From contig JANXSM010000012.1 of NCBI GenBank assembly GCA_025352665.1, positions 1-51,048 on the forward strand: a stretch of 51,048 nt of DNA, read 5' to 3'. This stretch comes from Rhodospirillales bacterium. Lineage in GTDB: Bacteria > Pseudomonadota > Alphaproteobacteria > Acetobacterales > Acetobacteraceae. This document shows, one piece after another, positions 8,670-17,333 of this stretch; the stretch's first letter is position 1; each line of letters begins with the position of its first letter. Under the pieces are notes generated by a model, which was not told the origin of the DNA, did not search any database, and was given only the letters and a program-made list of their open reading frames with translations. Made by a program: the position numbers and the translations under genes.

Positions 8670-9959
8670 ATGATGTCTTTCACCCGCCGCAACCTGCTCG
8701 CCACCGCCTCCCTCGCCCTGCCGGCGTTGGCCGCCCCCGGTATCGCCCGCGCCGATTCAACCACGGTGGAATTCTACTTCCCCGTCGCCGTCGGCGGCCC
8801 CATCACCAAAATCGTCGACGACCTCGCCGCAGGCTTCATGAAGGAAAACCCCGACATCGCCCTCAAGCCGGTCTACGCCGGCAACTATACGGACACGCTG
8901 ACCAAGGCCGTCACCGCCACCAAGGCAGGCGCCGGCCCGCAGCTCGCAGTCCTCCTCTCCACCGACGCCTACTCCCTCATCGACGACGAACTGATCGTCC
9001 CCTTCGACAACACCGCCGACGACAAAATGTGGCTCCAAGGCTTCTACCCCGCCTTCATGAAGAACGGCCTCATCAACGGCCGCACCTGGGGCGTGCCGTT
9101 CCAACGCTCCACCATCGTCATGTATTACAACAAGGCCGCCTTCGCCGAAGCGGGCCTCGACCCCGAAGCCCCGCCCGCCACCTGGACCGAACACGCCGAA
9201 TACGCCGTCAAACTTACCAAGCGTGACGGCGACCGCGTCACCCGCTGGGGCATCGAAATCCCCGGCACCGGCTTCACCTACTGGCTGCTCCAAGCCATGG
9301 TCGCCGAAGCCGGTGGCGAAATGGGCTCGACCGACGGCACCAAGGTCAGCTTCAACAGCCCAGCCGTAAACGACGCCCTGCAATACTGGGTCGACCTGTC
9401 CACCAAGGAAAAAGCCCACCCCCCTGGCATCGTCGACTGGGGCACCGCCCCGCGAGACTTCCTGGAAGGCAAGGCCGGCATGATCTGGCACACCACCGGA
9501 AACCTCACCAACATAAAGGCCAACGCCAAGTTTCCCTTCGGCGTCGCCATGCTCCCTGCCAAAATGCGCCGCGGCAGCCCCACCGGCGGCGGCAACTTCT
9601 ACATGTTCAAATCCGCCACCGCCGCCCAACAGGCCGCCAGCGTCAAATTCCTGAAATGGGTCACCTCCCCCGAACGCGCCGCCGCCTGGGGCATCGCCAC
9701 CGGATACGTCGCAACCCGGCCAGACGCCTGGACCACCCAGGCCATGAAAGACTACCTCCAAAGCTTCCCGGCCGCCGCCGTGGCACGCGACCAGCTCGAA
9801 TTTGCCGTCCCCGAGTTTTCGACCCACGACAACCAGAAAATCGTCACCATCATCGACGACCAACTCCAGGCCGCCCTCCTCGGCAGCAAAACACCCAAAG
9901 CCGCCCTCGATGACGCGCAAATCGCCGCCACGCGCGTTTTGAAGCCCTACGTCCGGTAG
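8670..9959 (+). CDS. ABC transporter substrate-binding protein, UgpB-like (paralog 1)
   Basis: A 429-residue extracellular solute-binding protein (family 1). A Tat-like signal (TRRNLLATASLALPALA, residues 5-21) ends at an ARA cleavage site near residue 28. The mature part opens with VEFYFPVAVGGPITK and shares many blocks with the second binding protein at 11205 (VPVYAGNY-like, VPFQRST, YYNKA, DFLEG, TTGNLTN, ATRPDAW). AGGGGA directly precedes the ATG. It belongs to the importer encoded around it. By family, UgpB proteins bind glycerol-3-phosphate or glycerophosphodiesters, but the ligand here is not proven. Confidence 0.88.
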   Translation: MMSFTRRNLLATASLALPALAAPGIARADSTTVEFYFPVAVGGPITKIVDDLAAGFMKENPDIALKPVYAGNYTDTLTKAVTATKAGAGPQLAVLLSTDAYSLIDDELIVPFDNTADDKMWLQGFYPAFMKNGLINGRTWGVPFQRSTIVMYYNKAAFAEAGLDPEAPPATWTEHAEYAVKLTKRDGDRVTRWGIEIPGTGFTYWLLQAMVAEAGGEMGSTDGTKVSFNSPAVNDALQYWVDLSTKEKAHPPGIVDWGTAPRDFLEGKAGMIWHTTGNLTNIKANAKFPFGVAMLPAKMRRGSPTGGGNFYMFKSATAAQQAASVKFLKWVTSPERAAAWGIATGYVATRPDAWTTQAMKDYLQSFPAAAVARDQLEFAVPEFSTHDNQKIVTIIDDQLQAALLGSKTPKAALDDAQIAATRVLKPYVR

Positions 9960-9977
9960 TTATCGCAGGAAGCAAGG

Positions 9978-10021
9978 CGAGGGCTCCGCCCCTCGACCCC
10001 GCCAGAGGCGGTGGCCTCTGG
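9978..10021 (+). terminator. Tandem small hairpins after the first binding-protein gene
   Basis: Two GC-rich hairpins follow the stop codon at 9957-9959: CGAGGG/CCCTCG (9978-9983 with 9990-9995), then CCAGAGGC/GCCTCTGG (10002-10009 with 10014-10021, four-base loop). No U-tract follows, so strong intrinsic termination is uncertain. A similar cluster with GGGCTCTGCCC follows the methyltransferase gene near 18621, suggesting a recurrent gene-end element. Confidence 0.5.
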
Positions 10022-10036
10022 ACACCATTCGTTGAA

Positions 10037-10107
10037 GCGCCACACAGAAAGGGGTCATACCCGCGGGTCTTTTCGACCCACGGGTATGACCCCTTTCTGT
10101 GTGGTGC
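10037..10107 (+). repeat. 33-bp-stem inverted repeat (likely bidirectional terminator or mini-element)
   Basis: The left arm 10037-10069 and right arm 10075-10107 are complementary over 33 bases with two mismatched pairs (10039/10105 and 10064/10080), separated by a TTTTC loop. The arms contain AGAAAGGGGTCATACCCG. It lies between the binding-protein gene and the converging hypothetical gene. The near-perfect symmetry makes it a plausible two-way terminator, and it is long enough to be a non-autonomous mobile remnant. It encodes no convincing protein. Confidence 0.75.
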
Positions 10108-10204
10108 TTAAAGAAAATCGAGGCCCGGAGGCCCCGGTCCCTGACGCGGCCCAGAAACCAGGGCGCCTCGTCCCTGCCTTCCAACAACAACCCCTCGAAA
10201 ATGG

Positions 10205-10232
10205 CATATTGTTATGATATCGTAACGAAATG
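10205..10232. promoter_or_regulatory. 28-bp imperfect palindrome, possible regulator site
   Basis: CATATTGTTATGATATCGTAACGAAATG is symmetric about its GATATC centre: GTTA/TAAC arms plus outer CAT/ATG. It is AT-rich inside a GC-rich region, as operator sites often are. GTTAT-type arms recall Zur-like boxes, but the half-site spacing is larger than usual. No gene starts next to it, so its role is unknown. Confidence 0.3.
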
Positions 10233-10252
10233 AAAGTGCGAATAGCGCGCGT

Positions 10253-10969
10253 TTAAGCCCCGTCAAAAGCAAAACCGCCCGGCAACACCCCCGAAGCGCT
10301 CTCACCCTCGGTCCCAGCCGAACCAAACTCGACCACCCGAAAGCCCGCGCCAACAGGCTGAACCGAGGAACCCTCGGCCGCAACTTCGGCCACATCGTCG
10401 GTAAATTCGCAGGCCACCTCGTCAGCCAACCCGTCGCCCACCAGCGGAACTTCCGACGCGGAGGACGGTGCGGAAATCGACGCGGAGCTCAACGGAGCAA
10501 TAGACGTAACCACCGGCGACAACACGCTCGCATCAATCGCCAGCATACGACAAACCGGCCGCAACAACTTCACCAACCGCGGCGAAGCCAACAACAGCGC
10601 CACCATCTCGGGATCACCAAGCAGAAACTGCAACTGGCTGCCAAACCCCGCCGCCTTATACGGCGCCAACACACACAGCCAACCAAACCCATTCGGCAAC
10701 CGAGCCGCAGGCACCGGCAACCCCTCCGCCCGCACCACCCGAGCCCGGCCCAGGCAAGACCATCCCCCCCGAACCCGACCCTCCCGGATCGCCGTAATCA
10801 GAGCCAGAACCTCCCGCTCAAACCGCCGCACCCGACGACATACCAACAGGATCAACAGCCCCGGCACCGCATTCCTGAAACTCCGCGCGGCCACCGATTG
10901 ATACAGCCCCTCGATAATCATCGAGAGCCGGTCGGTGAGGGAAAGCAGGGCGAATTGCGTCATGGACAT
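10253..10969 (-). CDS. Hypothetical protein, likely Acetobacteraceae-type family
   Basis: A 238-residue protein with no known domain that I recognise. The N-terminus (MSMTQFALLSLTDRL) leads into a probable amphipathic or membrane helix (NAVPGLLILLVCRRVRRF, about 34-51). The middle holds a block of the form GSQLQFLLGDPEMVALL followed by LVKLLRPVCRML, and the last 70 residues are low-complexity Ser/Ala/Val-rich. I recall similar proteins as hypotheticals in this bacterial family; this is memory, not a search. The start at 10969 is chosen because upstream residues look non-coding; an ATG at 10963 is also possible and no good ribosome-binding site is visible. It lies opposite to and between the two halves of the ABC importer cluster. 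Confidence 0.65.
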   Translation of the reverse strand: MSMTQFALLSLTDRLSMIIEGLYQSVAARSFRNAVPGLLILLVCRRVRRFEREVLALITAIREGRVRGGWSCLGRARVVRAEGLPVPAARLPNGFGWLCVLAPYKAAGFGSQLQFLLGDPEMVALLLASPRLVKLLRPVCRMLAIDASVLSPVVTSIAPLSSASISAPSSASEVPLVGDGLADEVACEFTDDVAEVAAEGSSVQPVGAGFRVVEFGSAGTEGESASGVLPGGFAFDGA

Positions 10970-11204
10970 AATGAAATCACGCCCGCCCCCCGTCGCACAA
11001 TTCCGCAAGACTACGTAGCCTGCCGGTCCCAGTCGAACCGGACAGGCGAGCGCTGGAACAGAACCGACGCGACGTCTGTGGCAGGCCAGATGCGCGCGGC
11101 GCTTTCTTGCGAGAGAGCAACAAAGACACGCCAATGTCACCAGAACGTCTCACACAGCAACATGGCTCGTCGCGATATTGCCGATCCTTTCGGGAGTCAT
11201 GTCG

Positions 11205-12518
11205 ATGTTGCACCGTCGTAGTCTGCTCACCACCGCAGCCGTTGGCGTGGCAACGCTTGCGGCCCCCGCCATTCTCCGCGCCCAGACCGTCAAGACGCTG
11301 AGCTTCTATTACCCGATCGCTGTCGGCGGCCCGATCGCCGCCATTATCGATGGCTATTGCCGCGCGTTCGCAGCCGAAAGCGGCATCACCGTCATTCCCG
11401 TCTACGCTGGCAACTACGTTGAGACCGCCACCAAAGCTGTCACGGCCATCAAAGCCGGCGCCGGTCTTGGCGGCGGCGGCCCGCACATGGCCGTCTTGGG
11501 CTCCACCGAAATCCACGCCTTGCACGACATGGACATCTTGGTCGCCCCCGAGGAAATCGGCCTTGATGCCGAGGGCAAAACTTGGCTCGAAACCTTCTAC
11601 CCGGCCTTCCTCGCCAATGCGCGTGAGGCCGGCAAAATCTGGTCCGTTCCCTTCCAGCGCTCCACCGCGGTCGACTATTACAACAAGGCCCAGTTCGCCG
11701 CAGCCGGCCTCGACCCCGACCATTTCCCCACCACCTGGGACGGTCTGGTCAACGCTGCCACCAAGCTCACCAACCGCAACGCCAACGCCACCAGCCGCTG
11801 GGGTTTCAAACTCGCGTCCGATGTCGGCAACGCGCAATGGACCTTCGGAGCCCTCGCCTGGCAGAACGACCACCGGCTGATGAACGAAGCCGGCACCGAG
11901 GTTTATTTCAACGCCCCCGCCGCCATCCAGGCTCTCGAGTTCTGGCGCAGCCTGGCGTTCGACCATAAGGTGACCCCGCAGGGCATCACCACCTGGGGCA
12001 CACTGCCGTCCGATTTCCTTGAGGGAAACACCTCGATCATCCAGAGCACCACAGGCAATCTGACCAACCTGCGCGACAAGGCCGGCTTTGCCTTCGGTGT
12101 CGGCGGTCTGCCCGGCCGTGACGGCGTGCGTACCGTGGTCGGCGGCGGCAATCTGTATTTCTTCAAGAACGCCAACGACGCCGAACGCCAGGCCTCGCTG
12201 AAATTTGCGCGCTTCCTGTCCACCCCCGAACGCGCGGCTGACTGGTGCATGCGCACGGGCTACATCGCCACGCGCCCGGACGCCTGGGAAACTCCGGCGC
12301 TTGCGGAATACGTGGCCAAGTTCCCCGCCGCCAACGTCGCTCGCTCCTATTTGCCGCAGGCCACCGGCGAGATCTCCACCTTCGAGAACCAGCGCGTTCA
12401 GGCCACCCTCACCGCCGAAATCCAGGCCTGCCTGTCCGGCAGCAAAACCGCGGCACAGGCGATGGCCGACGCGCAAACAGCCTCTGACAAAATCCTCAAA
12501 GGCTTCCGGCGCGGGTGA
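11205..12518 (+). CDS. ABC transporter substrate-binding protein, UgpB-like (paralog 2)
   Basis: A 437-residue extracellular binding protein, paralogous to the one at 8670, with the same sequence of blocks (FYYPIAVGGPIAA, VPFQRST, YYNKA, TWGTLPSDFLEG, TTGNLTN, ATRPDAW). A Tat-type signal with RRSLLTTAA ends near residue 26 (ILRAQ). The ATG at 11205 is chosen because GGGAG (11192-11196) sits eight bases upstream; the ATG at 11199 would leave only two. The stop overlaps the GTG start of the first permease, so this is the binding protein directly tied to the permeases. The 235 bases upstream must carry the promoter, but I cannot pick out its boxes with confidence. Confidence 0.9.
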   Translation: MLHRRSLLTTAAVGVATLAAPAILRAQTVKTLSFYYPIAVGGPIAAIIDGYCRAFAAESGITVIPVYAGNYVETATKAVTAIKAGAGLGGGGPHMAVLGSTEIHALHDMDILVAPEEIGLDAEGKTWLETFYPAFLANAREAGKIWSVPFQRSTAVDYYNKAQFAAAGLDPDHFPTTWDGLVNAATKLTNRNANATSRWGFKLASDVGNAQWTFGALAWQNDHRLMNEAGTEVYFNAPAAIQALEFWRSLAFDHKVTPQGITTWGTLPSDFLEGNTSIIQSTTGNLTNLRDKAGFAFGVGGLPGRDGVRTVVGGGNLYFFKNANDAERQASLKFARFLSTPERAADWCMRTGYIATRPDAWETPALAEYVAKFPAANVARSYLPQATGEISTFENQRVQATLTAEIQACLSGSKTAAQAMADAQTASDKILKGFRRG

Positions 12519-13384
12519 AGCGACAGACCTTCCATGCCTGGCTGATGATCGCGCCCTCTCTGGTTCTTCTGGTGGCGTTCACCCATTGGCCAGCCATCGT
12601 CACCATGATCGACAGTCTCTACGCAACACCGCGCGGGTCTCGCCCGCCGGTGTTCGTGGGGCTGGAGAACTTTCAGGACATCTTCGCCGACCCCGTGTTC
12701 ATCAAGGCGCTCGTCAACAACGCCTGGTACGCAGGGGTCACCATCCCCGCCTCCATCGTGATCGCGCTGCTGATGGCGCTGGCCGTCAACACCGCCATCC
12801 CCGGACGTGCCCTGGTGCGCATGGCCTATTTCACCCCCACCATGTTGCCCATGATCGCGGTGGCCAACATCTGGCTGTTCTTTTTCACGCCCGACTACGG
12901 CCTGTTCGACCAGATCGCCGGCATCTTCGGATTCGGCCGCCACAACTGGCTTGGCGAAACTGCCACCGCCTTGCCAGCCATGATGATCGTCGCCGTCTGG
13001 AAGGAAGCCGGCTTCTTCATGATCTTCTATCTCGCCGCCTTGCAGTCCATGCCGCCCGATCTTGCTGAAGCTGGCCAGCTCGAAGGTGCTTCTCGCCTGT
13101 TGTATTTCCGCAAGGTCACCTGGCCGCTGCTGATGCCAACCACGCTGTTCGTCGGCGTCAACGCCGTCATCAACGCCTTCCGCCTGGTCGACCACGTGGT
13201 GGTGATGACGCGCGGCGGCCCCAACAACGCCACCAACTTGCTGCTCTACCACATCTACGAGGTCGGTTTTCGGTACTGGGACACGTCCCAGGCCGCCGCC
13301 CTCACCATGGTGCTGCTCGCCATTCTCGGCGGGTTCGCAGCGCTGCAGTTCGGCATTCTCGGCCGCCGGACGCATTACCGATGA
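12515..13384 (+). CDS. ABC sugar/glycerophosphate-type permease, UgpA/MalF family
   Basis: A 289-residue inner-membrane permease with about six hydrophobic segments. The cytoplasmic coupling motif EAGQLEGASRLLYFRKVTWP (the EAA loop) contacts the ATPase. The GTG start at 12515 overlaps the TGA of the binding-protein gene (GTGA), and the stop overlaps the next permease's ATG. It forms the channel with the permease at 13381. No ATPase gene lies downstream; the one at 7650 is the obvious partner. Confidence 0.92.
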   Translation: MKRQTFHAWLMIAPSLVLLVAFTHWPAIVTMIDSLYATPRGSRPPVFVGLENFQDIFADPVFIKALVNNAWYAGVTIPASIVIALLMALAVNTAIPGRALVRMAYFTPTMLPMIAVANIWLFFFTPDYGLFDQIAGIFGFGRHNWLGETATALPAMMIVAVWKEAGFFMIFYLAALQSMPPDLAEAGQLEGASRLLYFRKVTWPLLMPTTLFVGVNAVINAFRLVDHVVVMTRGGPNNATNLLLYHIYEVGFRYWDTSQAAALTMVLLAILGGFAALQFGILGRRTHYR

Positions 13385-14184
13385 GCACGCGCGGCTTGGA
13401 GATCCTGGGCGCCTGGATGCTCGGCCTGCTATGGGTGCTGCCGCTGATCTACGCTGTGTGGACTGCCTTCCACCCGTCCGCCTACGCCACCCACTTCGAC
13501 CTCACGGCGCCGCTGACGCTGGATAATTTCGCCCGCGCCTGGGAAGCAGCCCCGTTCCCACGGTTTCTGGTGAACACGGTCATGCTGGTGACACTCATCT
13601 TGGTGGCCCAGCTCGTGCTGTGCACCCCCGCCGCCTATGCCTTCGCCCGCATGGAATTCCCCGGCCGCGATATTATTTTCGCCGTTCTTCTGCTCCAGCT
13701 GATGGTGGCACCCGACGTGTTGCTGGTCGCCAACTACCGCAGCATGGCCCAGCTCGGCGTGGTCGACAGCATCCTCGGCATCGCCCTGCCCTATCTTGGC
13801 TCGGCCTTCGGCATTTTTCTGCTGCGCCAGACCTTCCGCCAGGTGCCGCAGGAACTGGACGACGCCGCGCGCCTTGAAGGCAGCTCGCTGCTTGGCCGCC
13901 TGTGGCGTGTCTATGTGCCGCTCGCCAAACCCACCTATCTCGCCTACGGGCTGGTGTCGGTCAGCTTCCACTGGAACAACTTCCTCTGGCCGTTGGTCAT
14001 CACCAACTCAGTGAGCACGCGGCCACTCACCGTTGGCCTGTCGGTGTTCGCCTCCACCGAGCAAGGCATCGACTGGTCGATCGTCACCGCGGCGACCTTG
14101 ATGACCTCTGCCCCGCTGCTGGTGGCATTCTTGCTGTTCCAGCGACAATTCGTCGCTTCCTTCATGCGCGCAGGCATCAAATGA
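13381..14184 (+). CDS. ABC sugar/glycerophosphate-type permease, UgpE/MalG family
   Basis: A 267-residue inner-membrane permease. It shows MalG-type landmarks: AYAFARMEFPGRD before the third helix, the EAA-type loop DDAARLEGSSLLGRLWRVYVP, and FHWNNFLWPLVI. It starts with an ATGA overlap on the upstream permease and ends with an ATGA overlap on the phosphatase gene, so binding protein, both permeases and phosphatase are translated as a coupled set. Confidence 0.92.
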   Translation: MSTRGLEILGAWMLGLLWVLPLIYAVWTAFHPSAYATHFDLTAPLTLDNFARAWEAAPFPRFLVNTVMLVTLILVAQLVLCTPAAYAFARMEFPGRDIIFAVLLLQLMVAPDVLLVANYRSMAQLGVVDSILGIALPYLGSAFGIFLLRQTFRQVPQELDDAARLEGSSLLGRLWRVYVPLAKPTYLAYGLVSVSFHWNNFLWPLVITNSVSTRPLTVGLSVFASTEQGIDWSIVTAATLMTSAPLLVAFLLFQRQFVASFMRAGIK

Positions 14185-14954
14185 CCGATCTCGCTCCCCG
14201 TTTCGCAGCCGCAGTCCGCCTCACCACGGAGGCTGCGGCCCTCGCCCTCCGCCTATGGCCTCGGCCGGGTGCGGCCAGCGCCACGCTGAAAGGCACCCAG
14301 GACTGGCTGACCGAGGCCGACGGCGCGGTCGAAGCCTTTTTGTCGGAGGCACTCGCCCGCGAATTTCCCCAAGACGGCTTCCAAGGCGAGGAAACCGGGA
14401 AGGGCCGCCGTGGCGCGCTGCGCTGGGTGGTGGACCCGATCGACGGCACGTCCAACTACGCCCGCGGCGCCAGTCGCTGGTGCGTGTCGGTCGGCCTGAT
14501 CGCAGACCGGACCCCGGTCATCGGCGTTCTCGTGGCACCTGCTTTGGGCGAAACCTATGCCGCCTGCCAGGGCCGCGGCGCCACGCTCAACGGCGTCGCC
14601 ATCCACGCCGCTGCCACCACCGACCCACAACGCGCCATGATCGAGGTCGGCTGGTCGCCGCGCCGCCCCAACGCCGAGTATCAGGCCATTGCCGCTCGCG
14701 TCATGGCGCAGGGCGCCATGCTCCGCGCCGGCGGCTCCGGTGCGATGGGCCTGGCCGATGTCGCCTCCGGCCGGCTCGACGGCTATATCGAAAGCCACAT
14801 CAATCTGTGGGACGTGGCAGCCGCCCTCGCCATTCTCGCCGAATCAGGTGCCACGGTATCGGGTTTCATGGATGGCCCTGGCCCCGAAACCGGCGATGCC
14901 ATCATGGCCGCAGCCCCCGGCCTGGCAGCCGCGATCCGCATTGCGGCCGGCTGA
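14181..14954 (+). CDS. Inositol-monophosphatase family sugar/polyol phosphatase
   Basis: A 257-residue Mg2+-dependent phosphomonoesterase. Metal-binding motifs are intact: GEETG (Glu70, Glu71), DPIDGTSNY (Asp85, Asp88, Thr90) and the C-terminal WDVAAAL. The family hydrolyses inositol-1-phosphate, fructose-1,6-bisphosphate, histidinol phosphate or similar; no motif here decides among them. Its start overlaps the permease stop (ATGA). This suggests the importer brings in a phosphorylated polyol, or a glycerophospho-polyol processed to one, that this enzyme dephosphorylates. That link is inference from gene order. Confidence 0.88.
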   Translation: MTDLAPRFAAAVRLTTEAAALALRLWPRPGAASATLKGTQDWLTEADGAVEAFLSEALAREFPQDGFQGEETGKGRRGALRWVVDPIDGTSNYARGASRWCVSVGLIADRTPVIGVLVAPALGETYAACQGRGATLNGVAIHAAATTDPQRAMIEVGWSPRRPNAEYQAIAARVMAQGAMLRAGGSGAMGLADVASGRLDGYIESHINLWDVAAALAILAESGATVSGFMDGPGPETGDAIMAAAPGLAAAIRIAAG

Positions 14955-14970
14955 GCCCGGAACAAAGCGG

Positions 14971-16128
14971 CTACTTGCGCACACCCTCGGTGCGCAACTG
15001 CCCGCAGGCGGCCAGAATGTCGCGTCCGCGCGGCGTTCGCACCGGGCTGCTGAAACCCGCGTCCATCACAATTTTGGCGAAGCGGTCGATCTTTTGCCCC
15101 GTGCTGGTTTCATACGGGCTGCCCGGCCACGGATTGAACGGAATAAGGTTCACCTTGGCCGGAATACCCGCAATCAGCCTGATCAACTCATGTGCGTCGG
15201 CCTCGCTGTCGTTGAGGTCCTTCAGCATGACGTATTCGAACGTGATCCGCCGCGCATTGCTCGCGGCCGGGTAGCGCTTGCAGGCGGCGATCAATTCGCG
15301 GAGCGGATATTTCCGGTTCAGCGGCACGATTTCGTCGCGCAGATCGTCGCGGACCGCATGCAGCGACACCGCCAGGTTCACGCCCAGCTCCTCGCCGGCC
15401 CGATCCATCATCGGCACCACGCCCGAGGTGGACAGCGTGATCCGTCGGCGCGACAGCGCGATGCCTTCGCCGTCCATGACGATCTTCATCGCCTTCGCCA
15501 CATTCTCGTAGTTGTACAGCGGCTCGCCCATGCCCATCAGCACGATGGTGGACAGCAGCCGTGGCGTCTCGCCACGCGGGCTCGGCCACTCGCCGTAGCT
15601 GTCGCGCGCCGCCATGAACTGGCCGACGATTTCGGCAGCCCCCAGGTTGCGCACCAGCGTCTGGGTGCCGGTATGGCAGAACCGACACGACAACGTGCAC
15701 CCGACCTGGCTCGAAATACACACGGCACCGCGTTCTTGCACGGGGTCAGGGATATACACCGTCTCCGCTTCTTGCCCGTCGCGAAACCGGAACAGGAATT
15801 TGCGCGTGGCATCGGTGCTGGTCTGCACGATGGCGGCCTCGGGCCGGCCGATCACGAAACGTTCGGCCAGCTTCTCCTGCAACGGCCGCGCGATCGACGA
15901 CATGGTCGAGAAATCGGTGGTGCCTTGGTGATAGATCCAGTGCCACAGCTGCTTGGCGCGAAACGCCGGCTCTCCGATGGCGGCAAGCTCGGCGATCAGC
16001 TCCGCCCGATCGAGCCCGACAAGATCTCGCCGCCCGTCCGCCAACGCCGCCGTCGGCGGGTTGAACCGCGCGGTCTTGGCCAGAATGCGAACGCGTTCCG
16101 CTTCCGTCAGGTCGAGTGCTGCACTCAT
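14971..16128 (-). CDS. rlmN: Dual-specificity 23S rRNA A2503 / tRNA A37 C2-methyltransferase
   Basis: A radical-SAM enzyme of 385 residues that places a methyl group on C2 of adenine 2503 in 23S rRNA and adenine 37 in some tRNAs. The [4Fe-4S] motif is Cys144-x3-Cys148-x2-Cys151 ([12 protein letters not shown]). [12 protein letters not shown] and the [15 protein letters not shown] block are RlmN-specific, and the C-terminal [10 protein letters not shown] carries the cysteine that forms the covalent RNA intermediate. The ATG at 16128 overlaps the upstream TGA by four bases. It converges with the phosphatase gene across only 16 bases. Confidence 0.96.
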   Translation of the reverse strand: MSAALDLTEAERVRILAKTARFNPPTAALADGRRDLVGLDRAELIAELAAIGEPAFRAKQLWHWIYHQGTTDFSTMSSIARPLQEKLAERFVIGRPEAAIVQTSTDATRKFLFRFRDGQEAETVYIPDPVQERGAVCISSQVGCTLSCRFCHTGTQTLVRNLGAAEIVGQFMAARDSYGEWPSPRGETPRLLSTIVLMGMGEPLYNYENVAKAMKIVMDGEGIALSRRRITLSTSGVVPMMDRAGEELGVNLAVSLHAVRDDLRDEIVPLNRKYPLRELIAACKRYPAASNARRITFEYVMLKDLNDSEADAHELIRLIAGIPAKVNLIPFNPWPGSPYETSTGQKIDRFAKIVMDAGFSSPVRTPRGRDILAACGQLRTEGVRK

Positions 16129-16736
16129 TTGGCGGGGCAGGCCTTGGTGGCGGCGGCATAGGCCGCGGTGAAGCCATTGAGGCTGAACTGATCGGTGACG
16201 GTGCCACCCTTGGGGTTCGGCGATTTCGCCAGAACCTGTCGCGCCTTCTGGAACGCCGACACCGCCAGCTTGCCGTCCCGGGCAAAGGCGGAACGTTGGG
16301 CCGTGTAGAAATCGAGCGAGGTCGTCTCCGCCTGAACCGTCACCGCAGCACCGGTGGCATAGGTGAACCCGGCGCTGATCGAAACCGCATCTCGCCCGCT
16401 CGGCGGCCGTTGGGTCACCGTCAGGATCACGTCGGTCCGTCCGGTGGCCGCGGGCACCGAGGATTTCGCACGCGTGAACGCGTAACAAACCGATTGCCCG
16501 CCCGCGAGATAGGTCGCCGCCTGCCAGTCATCGAACTTGCCGATCGATTTCGGCGCGTTGGCGGCAGGTGCCGCGGCCGGTTTGGCCGCAGCCGGTTTGG
16601 CCTTCTCGGCGGCGAACGACACGCCCGGAGCCACAGGCGTTGCGATCAGGACGGCCAGGGAAAAAAGGACAGGGAATGCGCGCATAAATCCACTGATACG
16701 GGTGCGAACGCCGGGCCACAAGCGCGGCGTGCTCAT
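16125..16736 (-). CDS. Invasion-associated locus B (IalB) family secreted protein
   Basis: A 203-residue exported protein of the IalB family, common in alphaproteobacteria; apart from host-invasion phenotypes in Bartonella its role is unknown. A hydrophobic signal segment (residues 19-43, ending SFAA) precedes an Ala/Pro/Lys-rich linker and the conserved domain ([27 protein letters not shown]). The ATG at 16736 overlaps the upstream stop (ATGA) and has GGAG close by; an ATG at 16685 ([10 protein letters not shown]) would give a more typical short signal peptide. It sits in a coupled set with rlmN and the SpoU gene. Confidence 0.8.
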   Translation of the reverse strand: MSTPRLWPGVRTRISGFMRAFPVLFSLAVLIATPVAPGVSFAAEKAKPAAAKPAAAPAANAPKSIGKFDDWQAATYLAGGQSVCYAFTRAKSSVPAATGRTDVILTVTQRPPSGRDAVSISAGFTYATGAAVTVQAETTSLDFYTAQRSAFARDGKLAVSAFQKARQVLAKSPNPKGGTVTDQFSLNGFTAAYAAATKACPAK

Positions 16737-17311
16737 GTCTCCGTCTCGTCAGCTTGCATCCATGTCGGCAGGTTGCGGCGAAACACCGGATTGCCATGCC
16801 CCGGTGGTGGCGCCGCCTGCGCCGCCCCCCCCGATTTCACCGGCCGCTCGGCAAAGCGGCCATGCTGCAGCAGCCGATCATACAACACCAGCGCCCCGGC
16901 CACCGACAGGTTCAGTGCGAAACGAGTGGGAATCCGCACCACATGCCGGCACTGCGCCAGCAACGCCGGCGACAGCCCAGAGCGTTCCGGCCCCAGCACA
17001 TACGCGGCATTCAGCGGATGACGGAACGACGGCAGCTCCGTCGCGTCCTCCAGCAGCTCAATCCCCACCAGGGCGCAGCCTTGCGGCAGCTGCATCCCCT
17101 CCAGATCCGGAAACCGCCACAGCGGCACATGGCTCGCGGTGTCGGAGGTATCGGCGCTGCGGGCCGCCCGCGCATCGAACCCGGCGCCGAGCGTGAAACA
17201 GAAGCTCGCCCCGAACGCATGCGCCGTGCGCAGCAAGGCGCCGACATTGGCGGATTTGGAAACGCCCTCGACACCAATTCCAAAATAGCCGCGGGTTCTG
17301 GCAACACTCAT
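16733..17311 (-). CDS. SpoU/TrmH-family RNA 2'-O-methyltransferase
   Basis: A 192-residue SPOUT-fold enzyme that methylates ribose 2'-OH on tRNA or rRNA using SAM. Motif 1 is NVGALLRTAHAFGA, motif 2 is YVLGPERSGLS, and motif 3 is IPTRFALNLSVAGALVLYD, which forms the trefoil knot. The target nucleotide cannot be inferred. The start at 17311 is only 22 bases from the start chosen for the divergent methyltransferase gene, so the two promoters must lie inside or across the opposing genes. The stop overlaps the IalB-type gene. Confidence 0.88.
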   Translation of the reverse strand: MSVARTRGYFGIGVEGVSKSANVGALLRTAHAFGASFCFTLGAGFDARAARSADTSDTASHVPLWRFPDLEGMQLPQGCALVGIELLEDATELPSFRHPLNAAYVLGPERSGLSPALLAQCRHVVRIPTRFALNLSVAGALVLYDRLLQHGRFAERPVKSGGAAQAAPPPGHGNPVFRRNLPTWMQADETET

Positions 17312-17333
17312 GGGGATGCTCTATGCCGCGACC

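Noticed and set aside
9960-10217. Two small open frames on opposite strands after the first binding-protein gene
   Set aside because: Both are created by the 33-bp inverted repeat, so they read the same arm in mirror image; no domain and no start signal.
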